Of a DNA stretch of 64,000 nt, positions 24,101 through 34,500 are shown one piece after another (the stretch's first letter is position 1; every line of letters begins with the position of its first letter). The stretch comes from a virus. The position numbers and the translations under genes are program-made. Where the stretch lies: IMG/VR virus record IMGVR_UViG_3300020198_000887, positions 1 to 64,000 of that record; one strand, 5' to 3'. The notes below the pieces were generated by a model, which was given only the letters and a program-made list of their open reading frames with translations, ran no database searches and had not been told where the DNA came from.

Positions 24101-27100
24101 CGGGTTAATTGTCGACGCAATGGCTATTGACCTTGTAACAGGCGGCACATGGCAATCTATCAACGCCGGTAAAAGTTATTATAAAAATGCAAGTTCTCAC
24201 GCAATTGCAATTGGTACACAATTTAGTGAAACAATAGACGGCATCGAATTTGTTAAAGGGTTGGGATTACAAGTTTTAACTCAAACCACTGCTAGTCGGT
24301 ATCAAACATTATTCACACAAACATTTGATAGTGTAAACCATGCGTCTATAAATGCGAATGATACTTTCATTTATAACATGGAAACCATTACAAACATAAT
24401 CAAATTTGGGGTCGGGGCCGCCCCCACGCCAACATTTGGCAGTGGTATTTGGAATATTGTGATTGATAATGGTGGCAATGGATATGTTGATCAAGGTTCA
24501 CCATTGAATAACGATATTATACCAGCAAAAGCATTAATTGGTACTGATTCATTGGCATACTCTTCTATTGTCAAGTATATACCAGAGAGTGCACCCGGGG
24601 TTGATACCATCCAAGTTAGAATGACTAAGCCTGGGTTATATACGGTTGGTGAACAAGTTGAATTTGGTGAAACTGTACGTGATCTTAACATCACTATTTT
24701 TGTAGAAAGTGGGGTGTATTATGAAGACTACCCAATTAGATTACCCGCAAATTGCTCTATTAAAGGGGATGATATCAGAAGAACCATTATTAGGCCACGT
24801 GACCGTGTCTCACAATCACCATGGCGTAAAATATTCTTCTATCGTGACGCAATAGTTGATGCAATGGAAGTCGGGGTGGTCAATTATACTGGACCGAACT
24901 ATGCACCCAACACTAACATAACACTTAGCGGTTCATCAGAAAAAATCATTGTAACTTTAGCAAATGGCCAAGCGTCATCTACCTGGATTGGAAAAGTTAT
25001 TACTGACAACAACATAGTAAAACGTGGTAAAGCTATTATCGATTCAGTAAGTGGCAACTTTATGAATTGTTCAGTAATATACCCATTCAGTACTATCGGG
25101 GTTCTTAATACTGGGGACTGGTTCATATATGATTCTATTAACTATGGACGACATTATTTAACTAATCCATTAGATATTACTAGTCCGTCCAAAAATAACA
25201 AAGACATTGATGTATTCCTATGTAATGATGCAACCCGTATTTCCAATATTACATTTCAAGGACATGGTGGATTTGCAATGGTTCTTGACCCTGGTGGCCA
25301 GATTAAAACTAAATCACCGTATGGTCAAGATTGTTCATCATTTACCCAAAGCACCAATAAAAAACGGTTTGCTGGCGGGCAATATGTGGATGGGTTTGCT
25401 GGTCGCTTAACTGGAACTATAACCGATATTGCAGACAATGGTATAACACTAACAGTGGTTGGTGGTCCTAATAGTGGGTTGGATATTCGCCCTCCACACC
25501 CACCATGTGCATTTTATGTACAAGGCCAACGATATCAAGTAGATGACATTGTAAGTTTTGATGCATCAACTGCAACGGTTGTGATGACACTAAATGTCGC
25601 AACACCATACAATGCAGCAGATTCATATAATAATTCAAAATGTTCACGTGATGTCGGGTTGATTATTGATGCAATTGGATATGATATGGTATTGGGTTCA
25701 AACTTCCAGTCAGTTAAAGCTGGCTTATCATATCTTCGTTCGTATTCGAATACAGTTATTAATAGACAAAAAATTCAAACAATTGCTGGTATTAATAAAG
25801 CAAAAGAATTGGCTAATGCAACATCATCCAATTCCAGTGTGCAATCTGCAATAAATGATAGAATGAATATTATTATGTCTATTATTGAACACGGAATTAC
25901 AAGTATACCCGCAATTACGTATCCAACACCAGTTGGGGCAAGCGAAGATTCGGTCAAAGCTAAAGATATACTAGTTGCCAATCGAAAATTCATTCAAACT
26001 GAAATTACCGCATGGATCTCTAGCAATTATGCTGTCAAATTAATCCCAAACTACAATGCACTAACATGTCAGCGTGATGTAGGATATATTCTTGATGCAA
26101 TGGTGTATGATTTATTTTATGGTGGGAATAGTCAAACTAGGGATTCGGCTGAAGCATACTGGCGGATTTCTGGAACTGCAACCAGCTATATTATTGGTGA
26201 AGAATCTGTTACTATTGCAGCATATACTAGATTAAAAACGATTATACAATCTATAGTTGCGGGGACATCCATCACCAAATCATCTGGTAATACAAGAACG
26301 CAAGTGACTGATAACCCCCCAACTAATCCAAGTTCTTTCAATACTATACTATCATCATTGAGTGATATATTGATAGATTATATACCAGACCACAGTTATA
26401 CTAGTGGAACAGCTGATTATCCAACTATTACACAACAATCTAGTAGTCTACAAACTGCCAGAACCGCTATTTTAACGGCGAAACCAACTATTCAATCATC
26501 TGTAATCTCTTTCTTAAACAGTGGAGGTGGCTTAAAAATAAACATTGAAATGGGTGGCAATAAATCCATGATAGCAAATGATTTTGCCATGATTAATGAC
26601 CTCGGATACGCAATTATCGCTACCAATGGGGCAGTTTCTGAACAAATGTCAACCTTTAGCTATTACTGTCACACCCATTTCTGGGCAAACAATGGTGGGC
26701 AAATTCGTGCAATAGCCGGGTCCAATTCACACGGAAAGTATGGCTTGCGGGCATCTGGTTATGATGTAACTGAATTACCAGATTCAGTTACATTAGCTAA
26801 TAATCTAATTCAAACTGCAAGAATTTACAAGCAAGGTGTGGTATCCAATGAAATGACACCAACTGCAACAACACAATCATTGGCATTATGGATAATAGGG
26901 TATGAGTACGAACCACTGAACGGGTGTGAAGTTGAAATAGATCACACTGTTTTTAATGGGGGTATTTCCAGATACGAAGCTAACTCCATTGAACATACTA
27001 ATATTACAATTAGTGGGCAAAATGTTCTTAAATTATATTTAAACACATCTGGTAATAATGGAACATCAACAACCGGGTTACATACCGAATTATACCATGG

Positions 27101-30100
27101 CCAACTAGTAATCATTCGATCATTGCGAAATGTTAAATTTAATAATATATCCAATGTTCAGCCAACTAGACCAAGTACAGCATTGCAATACAGCGATAAG
27201 TTGGCGGATATATATCGTGTTACTTCATACCATTTGACTAACTCAACTGGTGAAGTATTACCAAATAACGTTGCAATTCTTCAAAGTGACACCGCGTTTG
27301 ATTATTTTAAAATTACAACAGATATTTCTAATATCAATACAGTTGATCCATCTGACCCAAGTAAAACACAGGGATCTACGGTTGGGGACACCAAAATTGC
27401 AGTATTACATATAAGTCAGCAATCAACAATCGACCAACTTAACAAAGGAACATATATTACAGCATGGAATGGTCGACTACATCGTATATTAGGTTATGTC
27501 AGTCCTGAAGTCATTGCTACAGCTGATGTCGTAAGTGGAAATACTAACAGTACAGCCGTAATTGTGAACAATGTAATTGGGGTTATCGAAGTTGGTGATG
27601 TAGTAAATTGCATTGGAATTACCAATGGACAAACGGTTACCAACATATCATACAACAGTGACACACAACAAACTACTGTCACATTAAGTGCAGCACCCAC
27701 CGCGATTCCATCTGGAAATATAACGTTTGGTATAGCAAGTAATGGATATATTGACATAGATCCAACTGCCATAATTAATAATGCGGGTGATGGGAGTGGG
27801 GTTAGTGCATTAACATTTAAAAATAAAACATCATCACCAGGTAATACATTATATAAATTAGTAACATTTGATATACCATATAATAGACATCAGTTGTACC
27901 CACCAGTAGATAGTTATATTACAATTTCTAATCAAACAACAGATGGGTTTAATAGGTCTGCTCAGGTAGTTGATGTCACAAGTAACACACAACTTACCGT
28001 CACAACAACCTCTGGCTTACTGATTGGTATGACCGTGACCATTTCATCAACTGCTGTAACTGTTAGTGGTGGATTTGGTACAACTATACTAACAGTAAAT
28101 TCAGTCAACGGTGGTATTCAAATAGGGGATTATGTTAGAGGGACGGGATTTGATGAAACACAATATGTAACTGGTGTATCTACTATAGATACTACCACTA
28201 CCATTACGTTAAATACGCCACCAGTTACCTCACCTAGTGGAACGTTGACCTTTGTTAGCGCAAACCGCTCGATTATACAATCAATTGATGACGCAAATAA
28301 GTTTACCGTTAGTCCAGCGTGTTGGGTACCAAGTGGGTGTACAGTTAACGCATCCGTTGTGACATCTGTTAAAAACATCACCATAACTAATGGTGGTACT
28401 GGGTACACATTACCACCTATCATTACATTTATTGGGGGCGGTGCAGAAATCAATGCTATTGCTACCTGTACAATTAGCAATGGCAGTATTGATACGGTAA
28501 CATTAGTGAGTCCTGGATACAACTATACCAGCACACCTAGTATTCAATTGAGTTATGGTGATGCCGTCTTAACTGCCGAGCTTACTGATAATGTGAATGT
28601 AGCTGGAACTGCGTCAGTAGGTGTTTCCACTGCTACAATAACTACTTTATACCAGGCAGATCCAGGTGACTTTATTATAGGAACACAACGAACAGCTTCT
28701 GGGGTTGTCAGTAAAAGTGGGGATGGGCCGTACAGTATAACATTATCATTCACATCAACTACCGCACCCGCGATTAACAAATTTTATAGGGTATCCGGTA
28801 ATAGTAATTCCTTATACAATGGGTTCTGGAATTGTAGTGCTAGTACTAGCACTAGTATTACGCTGGAATATCCATTGGATCCTGGTACATTTGCGACTGG
28901 AATAACACACATAACAGAAGAAGGTACTACCGCAATAAGTTCTGTAATAGGTATTAGTAAGCCATTTGATTCAGTTACGGCAACCGTGTTAAGAGCGGGA
29001 TATACATCCGGTGCTTCCGCACAAATAACAACCCGTATTAGTTCGTGTCGAGCCACTAATCATGACTTCCTGGATATTGGAACCGGCAGTTATTCCACTA
29101 CCAATTATCCATATCAAATTTATGGAAATCCAGCAATTAGCCGTCAATCCGAAAATGAAATTCAAGAAGATGGTGTTGGTCGTTGTTTCTACACTTCCAC
29201 CGACCAAAATGGGGTATTCCGGGTTGGTAGATACTTTACTGTTGACCAGGGTACCGGAACGGTCACACTCAGTACTAACATTGCATTATCAAATGTAGAT
29301 GGTCTCGGATTTAAACGTGGGGTTGTTGTTTCTGAATTCTCGTCTGATACGTCAATGACAAACAACACACCTGATGTGATCCCAGTACAAAGTGCTATAC
29401 GTGGATATATTGATAAACGATTGGGTATAGATCATAATAACCAACCAATATTACAAACGGATTTAATCGGTGCTGGGTATTTGGCGCTGGATGGATCATT
29501 ATCAATGAAATCAGCCCTAAACATGGGTAAATTCAAAATCACCAATTTAGCGACCCCTACGGCAAGTACAGATGCTGCCACCAAGCTGTACGTTGATCAT
29601 GCAATATCAGGCAACGAGCAAATTTTTTCCGGTGTTATTGGTGATGTACTATTTACTTACAATGATACTGGGATTGTGGTAACATCGGCAATTGGGGCTA
29701 ATAAAGTTGTTAATTCAATGATTAGTCCAACTGCGGCAATTCAACAAAGTAAACTTTCATTGAATTATGCAACAACACGGTTAAATGCAACTGGAATCAC
29801 ATCCTCTGATTTGGGAATAGCATCGTTCGATACCGCAAATTTCACAATAACAAATGGATGGGTTGGGATAAAACCTAACTCTATTACCAAATCACAAATG
29901 GCACCAATTGGTAATGGCTCCATTCTTGGAAATTTTAGCGGGATTGCAGCAAATCCAATAGAAGTTACCGCAGGGACAGTCGTTACACAAGGTGATGGTA
30001 TTAAAAATACTGCATTTACCGCCAGTGGATTAATGACTGTTGCATATGATGGTTCTAATACACTCAATAATGCATATTCAGTAACATTAACAACCACAAC

Positions 30101-30896
30101 TGGGCAAGCAAATCGCATCGTCAAAACTGGTGCTAATGGTGAAATTGATGTTTCACAACTAAAAATCGATAATTATAAAATAATTGACACAAGTACCGGT
30201 CCATTGACCGTGACATTTACCACCCCGGGTGGGTATGACTTCTTGTCTGCATCTGGTACAACTGGGTCAAATACCACGGTAATCTCGACATGTTCGATGG
30301 ATTTTACTGGTGGAACTGTTAAAGTTCGTGATTTTACCACGGGTGCAACCAGCACCACCGGTACCATAACAGGGCATTGGATAATTGGAAGCTCAAGTCA
30401 AGTTGATTTTACAAATGGTATATTAAAAACAACTACATTAACTACTGGTGCTGCTGCAACAAGTGGTACCATTACTGGTAACTGGATTTTGTCACCAGGT
30501 AGTAAAATGCAAGCTACTTACGCTGACTTGGCAGAATATTATGAGGGTGATTTTGATTATGCGCCAGGAACGGTTATGGTATTTGGTGGTGATAAGGAAG
30601 TCACTAACGCATCTACAATAAATGACACTCGGTTAGCTGGTGTTGTAACAACAAATCCTGCATATGTATTAAATGCTGAACAATCTGGAATTAAAGTTTG
30701 TATAGCATTGATTGGACGAACACCGTGTAAAGTTATCGGTAAAATTAAAAAAGGCGATTTATTAACCACCTCAAATACCCCCGGATACGCTATTAAAGCG
30801 GCTGACCCAAAATTGGGGTCTATAATTGGAAAAGCATTGGAAGATAAAGACACTGGTGAAGCTGGTGTTATTGAGATTGCAGTAGGGAGGGCATAG
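21165..30896 (+). CDS. Giant tail fibre / virion adhesin, 3243 aa
   Basis: The N-terminal motif VQGNDGTGDSIRESFRKVNE is shared with the next two genes. Residues about 270-1800 contain repeated modules of roughly 150-200 aa, each with a line such as CKRDIKYILEAIAYDITYGG, CFRDIGLIVDAMAIDLVTGG or CQRDVGYILDAMVYDLFYGG, preceded by hydrophilic helices. A beta-helix-like stretch (IFVESGVYYEDYPIRLP) follows, then beta-rich adhesin repeats. The C-terminus (YADLAEYYEGDF, VVTTNPAY, KGDLLTTSNTPGYAIKA, GVIEIAVGRA) matches the peptidase G2-like autoproteolytic/chaperone tail of phage fibres. Likely the long receptor-binding fibre. Confidence 0.85.
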   Translation: MAKQIIDIGVQGNDGTGDSIRESFRKVNENFNEIYSIFGAGGTIKFTNLDDAPSSYGVNQLIMSNTTGTSLTARSIIAGAGIDINKSSNSQLVISADVANLAGDASPQLGGALNTNHFAIGKLSDPSPELVNAFNIAWPNSTTTIDELPVTLGYANRTYVKTSESGFVSGPLRVRNEPIEANTTDKDYDSSLSGNYLSSEVMPRKDTVRRTGDTMAGKLYLNDHPAPLDGYGTPTGANDLQAATKFYVDNTTFTSNVNLFVSTSGDDLQLKSPAGKEGRFWQYAYKSVGAAALQAENLINLSSNEPGPYKQRISYTTGHDQTFSTIQSVTLTGGNSANAGYTNAYDLLQSNKEFIQRETIAYINKKYVNKFDYDKPKYKLNIQTILDAIGYDIVLDTTYNSYRIAASYFDEANTEVLTNQLIQTIDAIKYTKEQLVNYSYSTINLQSYIDNVINALCFDFAFQSNYQSVQVGILFESANTNLNKSEINAVLLDLKSKLIVLPSVLMSPQIVSSINDNINIILDIIVSGTIPNVKMPSNKGTTTGKTSAKDLLLNNISFIQAEIIGFLSAEFPTVIYDKPTVRQDIKHIVWSITYDLLYGGNTQSIYAGTHYLLTSIQNAPHDKSAAIHAAIGYINTLAQIIIINGSLPLVYQQSVKQYKNETFNNGSDASVSISQNISIIQNIVELNTNYTIIPPSISSIGTILTNARTEILNKKSSYKNEAVDYVNNNFAVINNLAITSKITNLFDIIINTLTTGIGILSSPIFISPSTLSSGYENARQAIIANINFITDETVAWVTSAYPNFDYNGNPVTGQATCKRDIKYILEAIAYDITYGGNSASIHAAKKYWSNNVTVIPNEQITTILAIGHIQTMVALLSQNITVTPTFSSTPQVRNTAWSNGSDASATITELFTIIKDIIETNSEYNVQYPSLTNYDSVLTSTRQLILDTKETVSVNTIQYLDTTFTGSFNYDESSCFRDIGLIVDAMAIDLVTGGTWQSINAGKSYYKNASSHAIAIGTQFSETIDGIEFVKGLGLQVLTQTTASRYQTLFTQTFDSVNHASINANDTFIYNMETITNIIKFGVGAAPTPTFGSGIWNIVIDNGGNGYVDQGSPLNNDIIPAKALIGTDSLAYSSIVKYIPESAPGVDTIQVRMTKPGLYTVGEQVEFGETVRDLNITIFVESGVYYEDYPIRLPANCSIKGDDIRRTIIRPRDRVSQSPWRKIFFYRDAIVDAMEVGVVNYTGPNYAPNTNITLSGSSEKIIVTLANGQASSTWIGKVITDNNIVKRGKAIIDSVSGNFMNCSVIYPFSTIGVLNTGDWFIYDSINYGRHYLTNPLDITSPSKNNKDIDVFLCNDATRISNITFQGHGGFAMVLDPGGQIKTKSPYGQDCSSFTQSTNKKRFAGGQYVDGFAGRLTGTITDIADNGITLTVVGGPNSGLDIRPPHPPCAFYVQGQRYQVDDIVSFDASTATVVMTLNVATPYNAADSYNNSKCSRDVGLIIDAIGYDMVLGSNFQSVKAGLSYLRSYSNTVINRQKIQTIAGINKAKELANATSSNSSVQSAINDRMNIIMSIIEHGITSIPAITYPTPVGASEDSVKAKDILVANRKFIQTEITAWISSNYAVKLIPNYNALTCQRDVGYILDAMVYDLFYGGNSQTRDSAEAYWRISGTATSYIIGEESVTIAAYTRLKTIIQSIVAGTSITKSSGNTRTQVTDNPPTNPSSFNTILSSLSDILIDYIPDHSYTSGTADYPTITQQSSSLQTARTAILTAKPTIQSSVISFLNSGGGLKINIEMGGNKSMIANDFAMINDLGYAIIATNGAVSEQMSTFSYYCHTHFWANNGGQIRAIAGSNSHGKYGLRASGYDVTELPDSVTLANNLIQTARIYKQGVVSNEMTPTATTQSLALWIIGYEYEPLNGCEVEIDHTVFNGGISRYEANSIEHTNITISGQNVLKLYLNTSGNNGTSTTGLHTELYHGQLVIIRSLRNVKFNNISNVQPTRPSTALQYSDKLADIYRVTSYHLTNSTGEVLPNNVAILQSDTAFDYFKITTDISNINTVDPSDPSKTQGSTVGDTKIAVLHISQQSTIDQLNKGTYITAWNGRLHRILGYVSPEVIATADVVSGNTNSTAVIVNNVIGVIEVGDVVNCIGITNGQTVTNISYNSDTQQTTVTLSAAPTAIPSGNITFGIASNGYIDIDPTAIINNAGDGSGVSALTFKNKTSSPGNTLYKLVTFDIPYNRHQLYPPVDSYITISNQTTDGFNRSAQVVDVTSNTQLTVTTTSGLLIGMTVTISSTAVTVSGGFGTTILTVNSVNGGIQIGDYVRGTGFDETQYVTGVSTIDTTTTITLNTPPVTSPSGTLTFVSANRSIIQSIDDANKFTVSPACWVPSGCTVNASVVTSVKNITITNGGTGYTLPPIITFIGGGAEINAIATCTISNGSIDTVTLVSPGYNYTSTPSIQLSYGDAVLTAELTDNVNVAGTASVGVSTATITTLYQADPGDFIIGTQRTASGVVSKSGDGPYSITLSFTSTTAPAINKFYRVSGNSNSLYNGFWNCSASTSTSITLEYPLDPGTFATGITHITEEGTTAISSVIGISKPFDSVTATVLRAGYTSGASAQITTRISSCRATNHDFLDIGTGSYSTTNYPYQIYGNPAISRQSENEIQEDGVGRCFYTSTDQNGVFRVGRYFTVDQGTGTVTLSTNIALSNVDGLGFKRGVVVSEFSSDTSMTNNTPDVIPVQSAIRGYIDKRLGIDHNNQPILQTDLIGAGYLALDGSLSMKSALNMGKFKITNLATPTASTDAATKLYVDHAISGNEQIFSGVIGDVLFTYNDTGIVVTSAIGANKVVNSMISPTAAIQQSKLSLNYATTRLNATGITSSDLGIASFDTANFTITNGWVGIKPNSITKSQMAPIGNGSILGNFSGIAANPIEVTAGTVVTQGDGIKNTAFTASGLMTVAYDGSNTLNNAYSVTLTTTTGQANRIVKTGANGEIDVSQLKIDNYKIIDTSTGPLTVTFTTPGGYDFLSASGTTGSNTTVISTCSMDFTGGTVKVRDFTTGATSTTGTITGHWIIGSSSQVDFTNGILKTTTLTTGAAATSGTITGNWILSPGSKMQATYADLAEYYEGDFDYAPGTVMVFGGDKEVTNASTINDTRLAGVVTTNPAYVLNAEQSGIKVCIALIGRTPCKVIGKIKKGDLLTTSNTPGYAIKAADPKLGSIIGKALEDKDTGEAGVIEIAVGRA

Positions 30897-31384
30897 TGGC
30901 TAAACAACATATTAATATTGGTAAAACAGCAAATGACAAAAGTGGCGATCCGTTAAGGGTCGCCTTTGATAAAATAAATCTTAATTTTACTGAACTGTAT
31001 ACCACATCGGTGAACAACACATCTGCGATACTTATAGTAGGACAGGATGCATTAATTAGGGATAATTTATCAGTTAGAGTAATTAACAATAATAATGCAC
31101 TAGATATTCAACTAAAATACCAAAAATCAAATTTTAATGTATATGTAAGTGCGTATAGAACTTATCCTACCACGGCAAATATCTATTCTGGCAAGATACT
31201 AAAAACAGAAGATAACACAACGTGGGATACGGTTGGTAGTCTTCTTACGGCAGGCGATACTATTGGTATTACGTTCACAGACCATAGTTTGTTTAACGTA
31301 TATAAAGTTACGGTAACTGCAGATACTATACCACCAGGGGATGGCACAATTGGAAAGGCACTCTGTACGATTGAAAAGCTATAA
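30896..31384 (+). CDS. Fibre-associated protein, 162 aa
   Basis: GTG start overlapping the giant fibre stop by one base. The N-terminus KTANDKSGDPLRVAFDKIN repeats the attachment motif of its neighbours. The rest is a small beta-sandwich-like domain (IYSGKILKTEDNTTWDTVGS). It may join the fibre to the baseplate or cap it. Confidence 0.72.
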   Translation: MAKQHINIGKTANDKSGDPLRVAFDKINLNFTELYTTSVNNTSAILIVGQDALIRDNLSVRVINNNNALDIQLKYQKSNFNVYVSAYRTYPTTANIYSGKILKTEDNTTWDTVGSLLTAGDTIGITFTDHSLFNVYKVTVTADTIPPGDGTIGKALCTIEKL

Positions 31385-31414
31385 TAACGGTAAATACATA
31401 AGAGAGAGCAGAAC

Positions 31415-31987
31415 ATGACAATACAATTAATTAATTTAGGTAGTTATGCAAATGATGGAACTGGCGATGATTTGAGAACAGCATTTCAAAAAGTCAATGC
31501 GAATTTTACCGCAATTGGGGATATTCAAATATCAAATGGGGTTAATATTGGGGGTGGCGTTGGTGTTTTTAATCAAAAAAATAATATAAATTTAGAATTT
31601 AAATCCCTTACAAGTTCAGATAGCAGCATATTTTTTAATCAGCTCGCCAGTACGATTGATGTACGTGCTATTACCAAAATTGAATCTGATGAAATTCCGA
31701 CATTGGGTGGAAATCTTGAATTAAATGGACATACCATTACCACTGTTAATGGTGGTAATATAGAATCAAAAGTTTATAATAATGATGTTAACATTTTAAG
31801 TTCGGTAATTTCAATTTTTATAAACTCTAATATAAATTTTGATTTAGGTTCATTGCTTAACCCATCCGGGAAAACTGAAATTAACCAAACAGGGGTCACT
31901 ATAGATATGAATGGTACTAATGTTACCAGTGGATTCAGAACACCATTACAAAATAATATGTTAGATTTTGGATTTTTAGGCAAGTAG
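31415..31987 (+). CDS. Fibre-associated protein, 190 aa
   Basis: Third paralogue with the N-terminal motif YANDGTGDDLRTAFQKVNANF. The remainder is beta-rich, with LGGNLELNGHTITTV, a repeat type also present in the fibres at 8095 and 21165. AGAGAG precedes the ATG. It probably assembles on the same attachment site. Confidence 0.72.
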   Translation: MTIQLINLGSYANDGTGDDLRTAFQKVNANFTAIGDIQISNGVNIGGGVGVFNQKNNINLEFKSLTSSDSSIFFNQLASTIDVRAITKIESDEIPTLGGNLELNGHTITTVNGGNIESKVYNNDVNILSSVISIFINSNINFDLGSLLNPSGKTEINQTGVTIDMNGTNVTSGFRTPLQNNMLDFGFLGK

Positions 31988-31998
31988 AGAACGAACTA

Positions 31999-34500
31999 AT
32001 GACATTAACTATATGGACAGCAGAATCCGGCACATCACTTGGTACTATTCAAGAACGCATCCGACTTACTGAATCATTCTCGAACAAGGCCGAACCTGTA
32101 TATTACAAAATATTGCCAACGTCTGACCCACGGGGCGTCACATTTACATTAATATCGGGTGCATTGCCACCTGGGTTGAGATTAGTCGATAATACTATAC
32201 TTGGCACACCGTACGAAGTTGCGAGTGAATCTAAATTTACATTTTGTATTCGGGCATCAAAAGATGGTGATATTTCTGATAGAACATTTTACTTTATTGT
32301 GCAGGGTGCAGATGCACCACGATTTGCATTGCCGACCGGGTATTTAGATATTGGAATTAATCATCAGTATTATGTTAAAGATAGAACATTCGTCAACTAT
32401 CAAATACTTGTATTCGACACGGATATAGCCACTGGGCAAAAATTAAGTTTTTTTATATCGAGTGATGAGGGTGAATTGCCGCCTGGTCTGTCACTCACTG
32501 AAGATGGTAGAATAGTTGGGTATGTCAATCCATTACCAACTATGAAAATTTCAGATGGAGATGGCACATACGGCAGTGGGTATTACGATTCGTTTGCATA
32601 TGACTTCAGTGTGCGGCCAGATAATGGATATGATACATATGAATATGATTCCGCCGCCAATTCTGGGTATTATGATTATAATACACAAGCAAAACTACCA
32701 TCTACGATTAGTCGGAATTATCAATTTATTATTTCCGTTACGGATGGGTACACGGTATCTAAACGAACATTTGGTATTTATGTAGTTGGGGATGACTATT
32801 TTAAGGCAGACAACACAACATTGCTTGATGGCGTAAGTTTATTTACTGCAGATGCTACTTCTGTTAGAACACCAGTGTGGAAAACAGACGGCAATTTAGG
32901 TTCGGTAAGAGCAAATAATTATCTCATAATGGTGTTGGATGTATATGATACTGATGAAATTCATTACACATTGGGGGTAGCAACTGAACAATGGGCACAG
33001 AATCACCAATATAAAGTTGATGATGTTATATTATTTGCATCCAACTCATATATTTGTTTAGTAAACCATACATCGACATCAATTATTGACCTATCAAAAT
33101 GGGGTGTTTATGGATTACCGCCAGGTGTTATGTTTAATTCAACCACTAGTGAAATATATGGTAGAATCCCATATCAACCAGCAGTAAGTAAACCATATTT
33201 TTTCAATATAACAGCTCATCGGGTGGGGAGTGATAATGAAATTGCTTCAACTACCAAATTATTTAAAATAACCGTATTAGGTGAAATAGATAGTTTTATT
33301 GAATGGATTTCTGATAACAACATTGGTACTATCGGTGCCAACTATATCTCAAACTTTAAAGTAATTGCAACAACAACAATTAAAAATGCATCTGTTACCT
33401 ATCATTTATCATCTGGTACACTGCCATATGGATTATCACTATTGTCAACTGGTGAAATAATCGGTAAAGTAAATCAATTCAATATTCCAGAAAAAAATAT
33501 AAAAGGACTGACAACATTTGACTATAACCGGGCTGAAACAACCTTTGACAATAATGGAACAACAGTTGATCGTAAATTTAAATTTACGATAGATGCAAAA
33601 GATAATTATGGTGTCAGTTCATTATCTAAAGAGTTTTATATAACAGTATCGTCACCACAAAAAACACTGTACAGCAATATTAAAATTAAACCATTTTTAA
33701 AGCATGAACAACGTGCAGTATGGAATAATTTTATTAATGATTCTAATATTTTCACACCATCAAATGTTTATAGATTAGACGATCCTAATTTTGGTGTTCA
33801 ACATGATTTATCATGTATTATATATGCAGGAGTTGAATCAAAAAATGCTGCTGCATTTGTTAGCGCAATTGGGTTAAACAATAAACGAAAGCAATTTCGA
33901 ATTGGTGAAATAAAATCAGCAGTCGCGATTGAACCTGGTACAAAAAATAAGATATATGAAGTAGTATATATGTCATTAATAGACCCATTAGCACCGGCAA
34001 ATAAAAAACTAAAAAGTAAACTAACCACGTTATATAAGTCAAGTGATAAAATCACCGCAGATAATAATAAGTCAATATGGAGTCGTGATATTAATGAACT
34101 CAATACTGCCGCGCCCACTGCTACCAGACCTATCCCAACTGTGTCAGTCGATAGTACTGGGTATAATGTATCAGATGAATATGCAAAAAATTATTTTACA
34201 AATAGTATATCAATATGGCGAGAAAACATCAGTAAAGTTGGTTCAACTGAAAGAACATATCTTCCATTATGGATGAGAAGTATCCAACCAGGTACAAAAA
34301 AAGAGATGGAATTCGTGTTGGCTGTTCCATTATGTTATTGTAAAGTTGGAATGTCTGAAAATATTCTTTTACAAATAAAAAATAGCAAGTTTGATTTTAA
34401 AAATATAGATTACACTATTGATAGATACATAATTGATTCAGTTGCTGGTGATTCTAGTGATAAATATCTTGTATTCAACAATAATAGGATAACAATATGA
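31999..34500 (+). CDS. Virion protein with Ig-like / He_PIG repeats
   Basis: 833 residues with several copies of the putative-Ig motif: LISGALPPGLRLVDNTILGT, DEGELPPGLSLTEDGRIVGY, GLPPGVMFNSTTSEIYGRIP and SSGTLPYGLSLLSTGEIIGK. These fold as immunoglobulin-like sandwiches in bacterial and phage surface proteins. The C-terminal 250 residues lack repeats and may anchor it to the tail. ATGA overlap with the next gene. Confidence 0.8.
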   Translation: MTLTIWTAESGTSLGTIQERIRLTESFSNKAEPVYYKILPTSDPRGVTFTLISGALPPGLRLVDNTILGTPYEVASESKFTFCIRASKDGDISDRTFYFIVQGADAPRFALPTGYLDIGINHQYYVKDRTFVNYQILVFDTDIATGQKLSFFISSDEGELPPGLSLTEDGRIVGYVNPLPTMKISDGDGTYGSGYYDSFAYDFSVRPDNGYDTYEYDSAANSGYYDYNTQAKLPSTISRNYQFIISVTDGYTVSKRTFGIYVVGDDYFKADNTTLLDGVSLFTADATSVRTPVWKTDGNLGSVRANNYLIMVLDVYDTDEIHYTLGVATEQWAQNHQYKVDDVILFASNSYICLVNHTSTSIIDLSKWGVYGLPPGVMFNSTTSEIYGRIPYQPAVSKPYFFNITAHRVGSDNEIASTTKLFKITVLGEIDSFIEWISDNNIGTIGANYISNFKVIATTTIKNASVTYHLSSGTLPYGLSLLSTGEIIGKVNQFNIPEKNIKGLTTFDYNRAETTFDNNGTTVDRKFKFTIDAKDNYGVSSLSKEFYITVSSPQKTLYSNIKIKPFLKHEQRAVWNNFINDSNIFTPSNVYRLDDPNFGVQHDLSCIIYAGVESKNAAAFVSAIGLNNKRKQFRIGEIKSAVAIEPGTKNKIYEVVYMSLIDPLAPANKKLKSKLTTLYKSSDKITADNNKSIWSRDINELNTAAPTATRPIPTVSVDSTGYNVSDEYAKNYFTNSISIWRENISKVGSTERTYLPLWMRSIQPGTKKEMEFVLAVPLCYCKVGMSENILLQIKNSKFDFKNIDYTIDRYIIDSVAGDSSDKYLVFNNNRITI

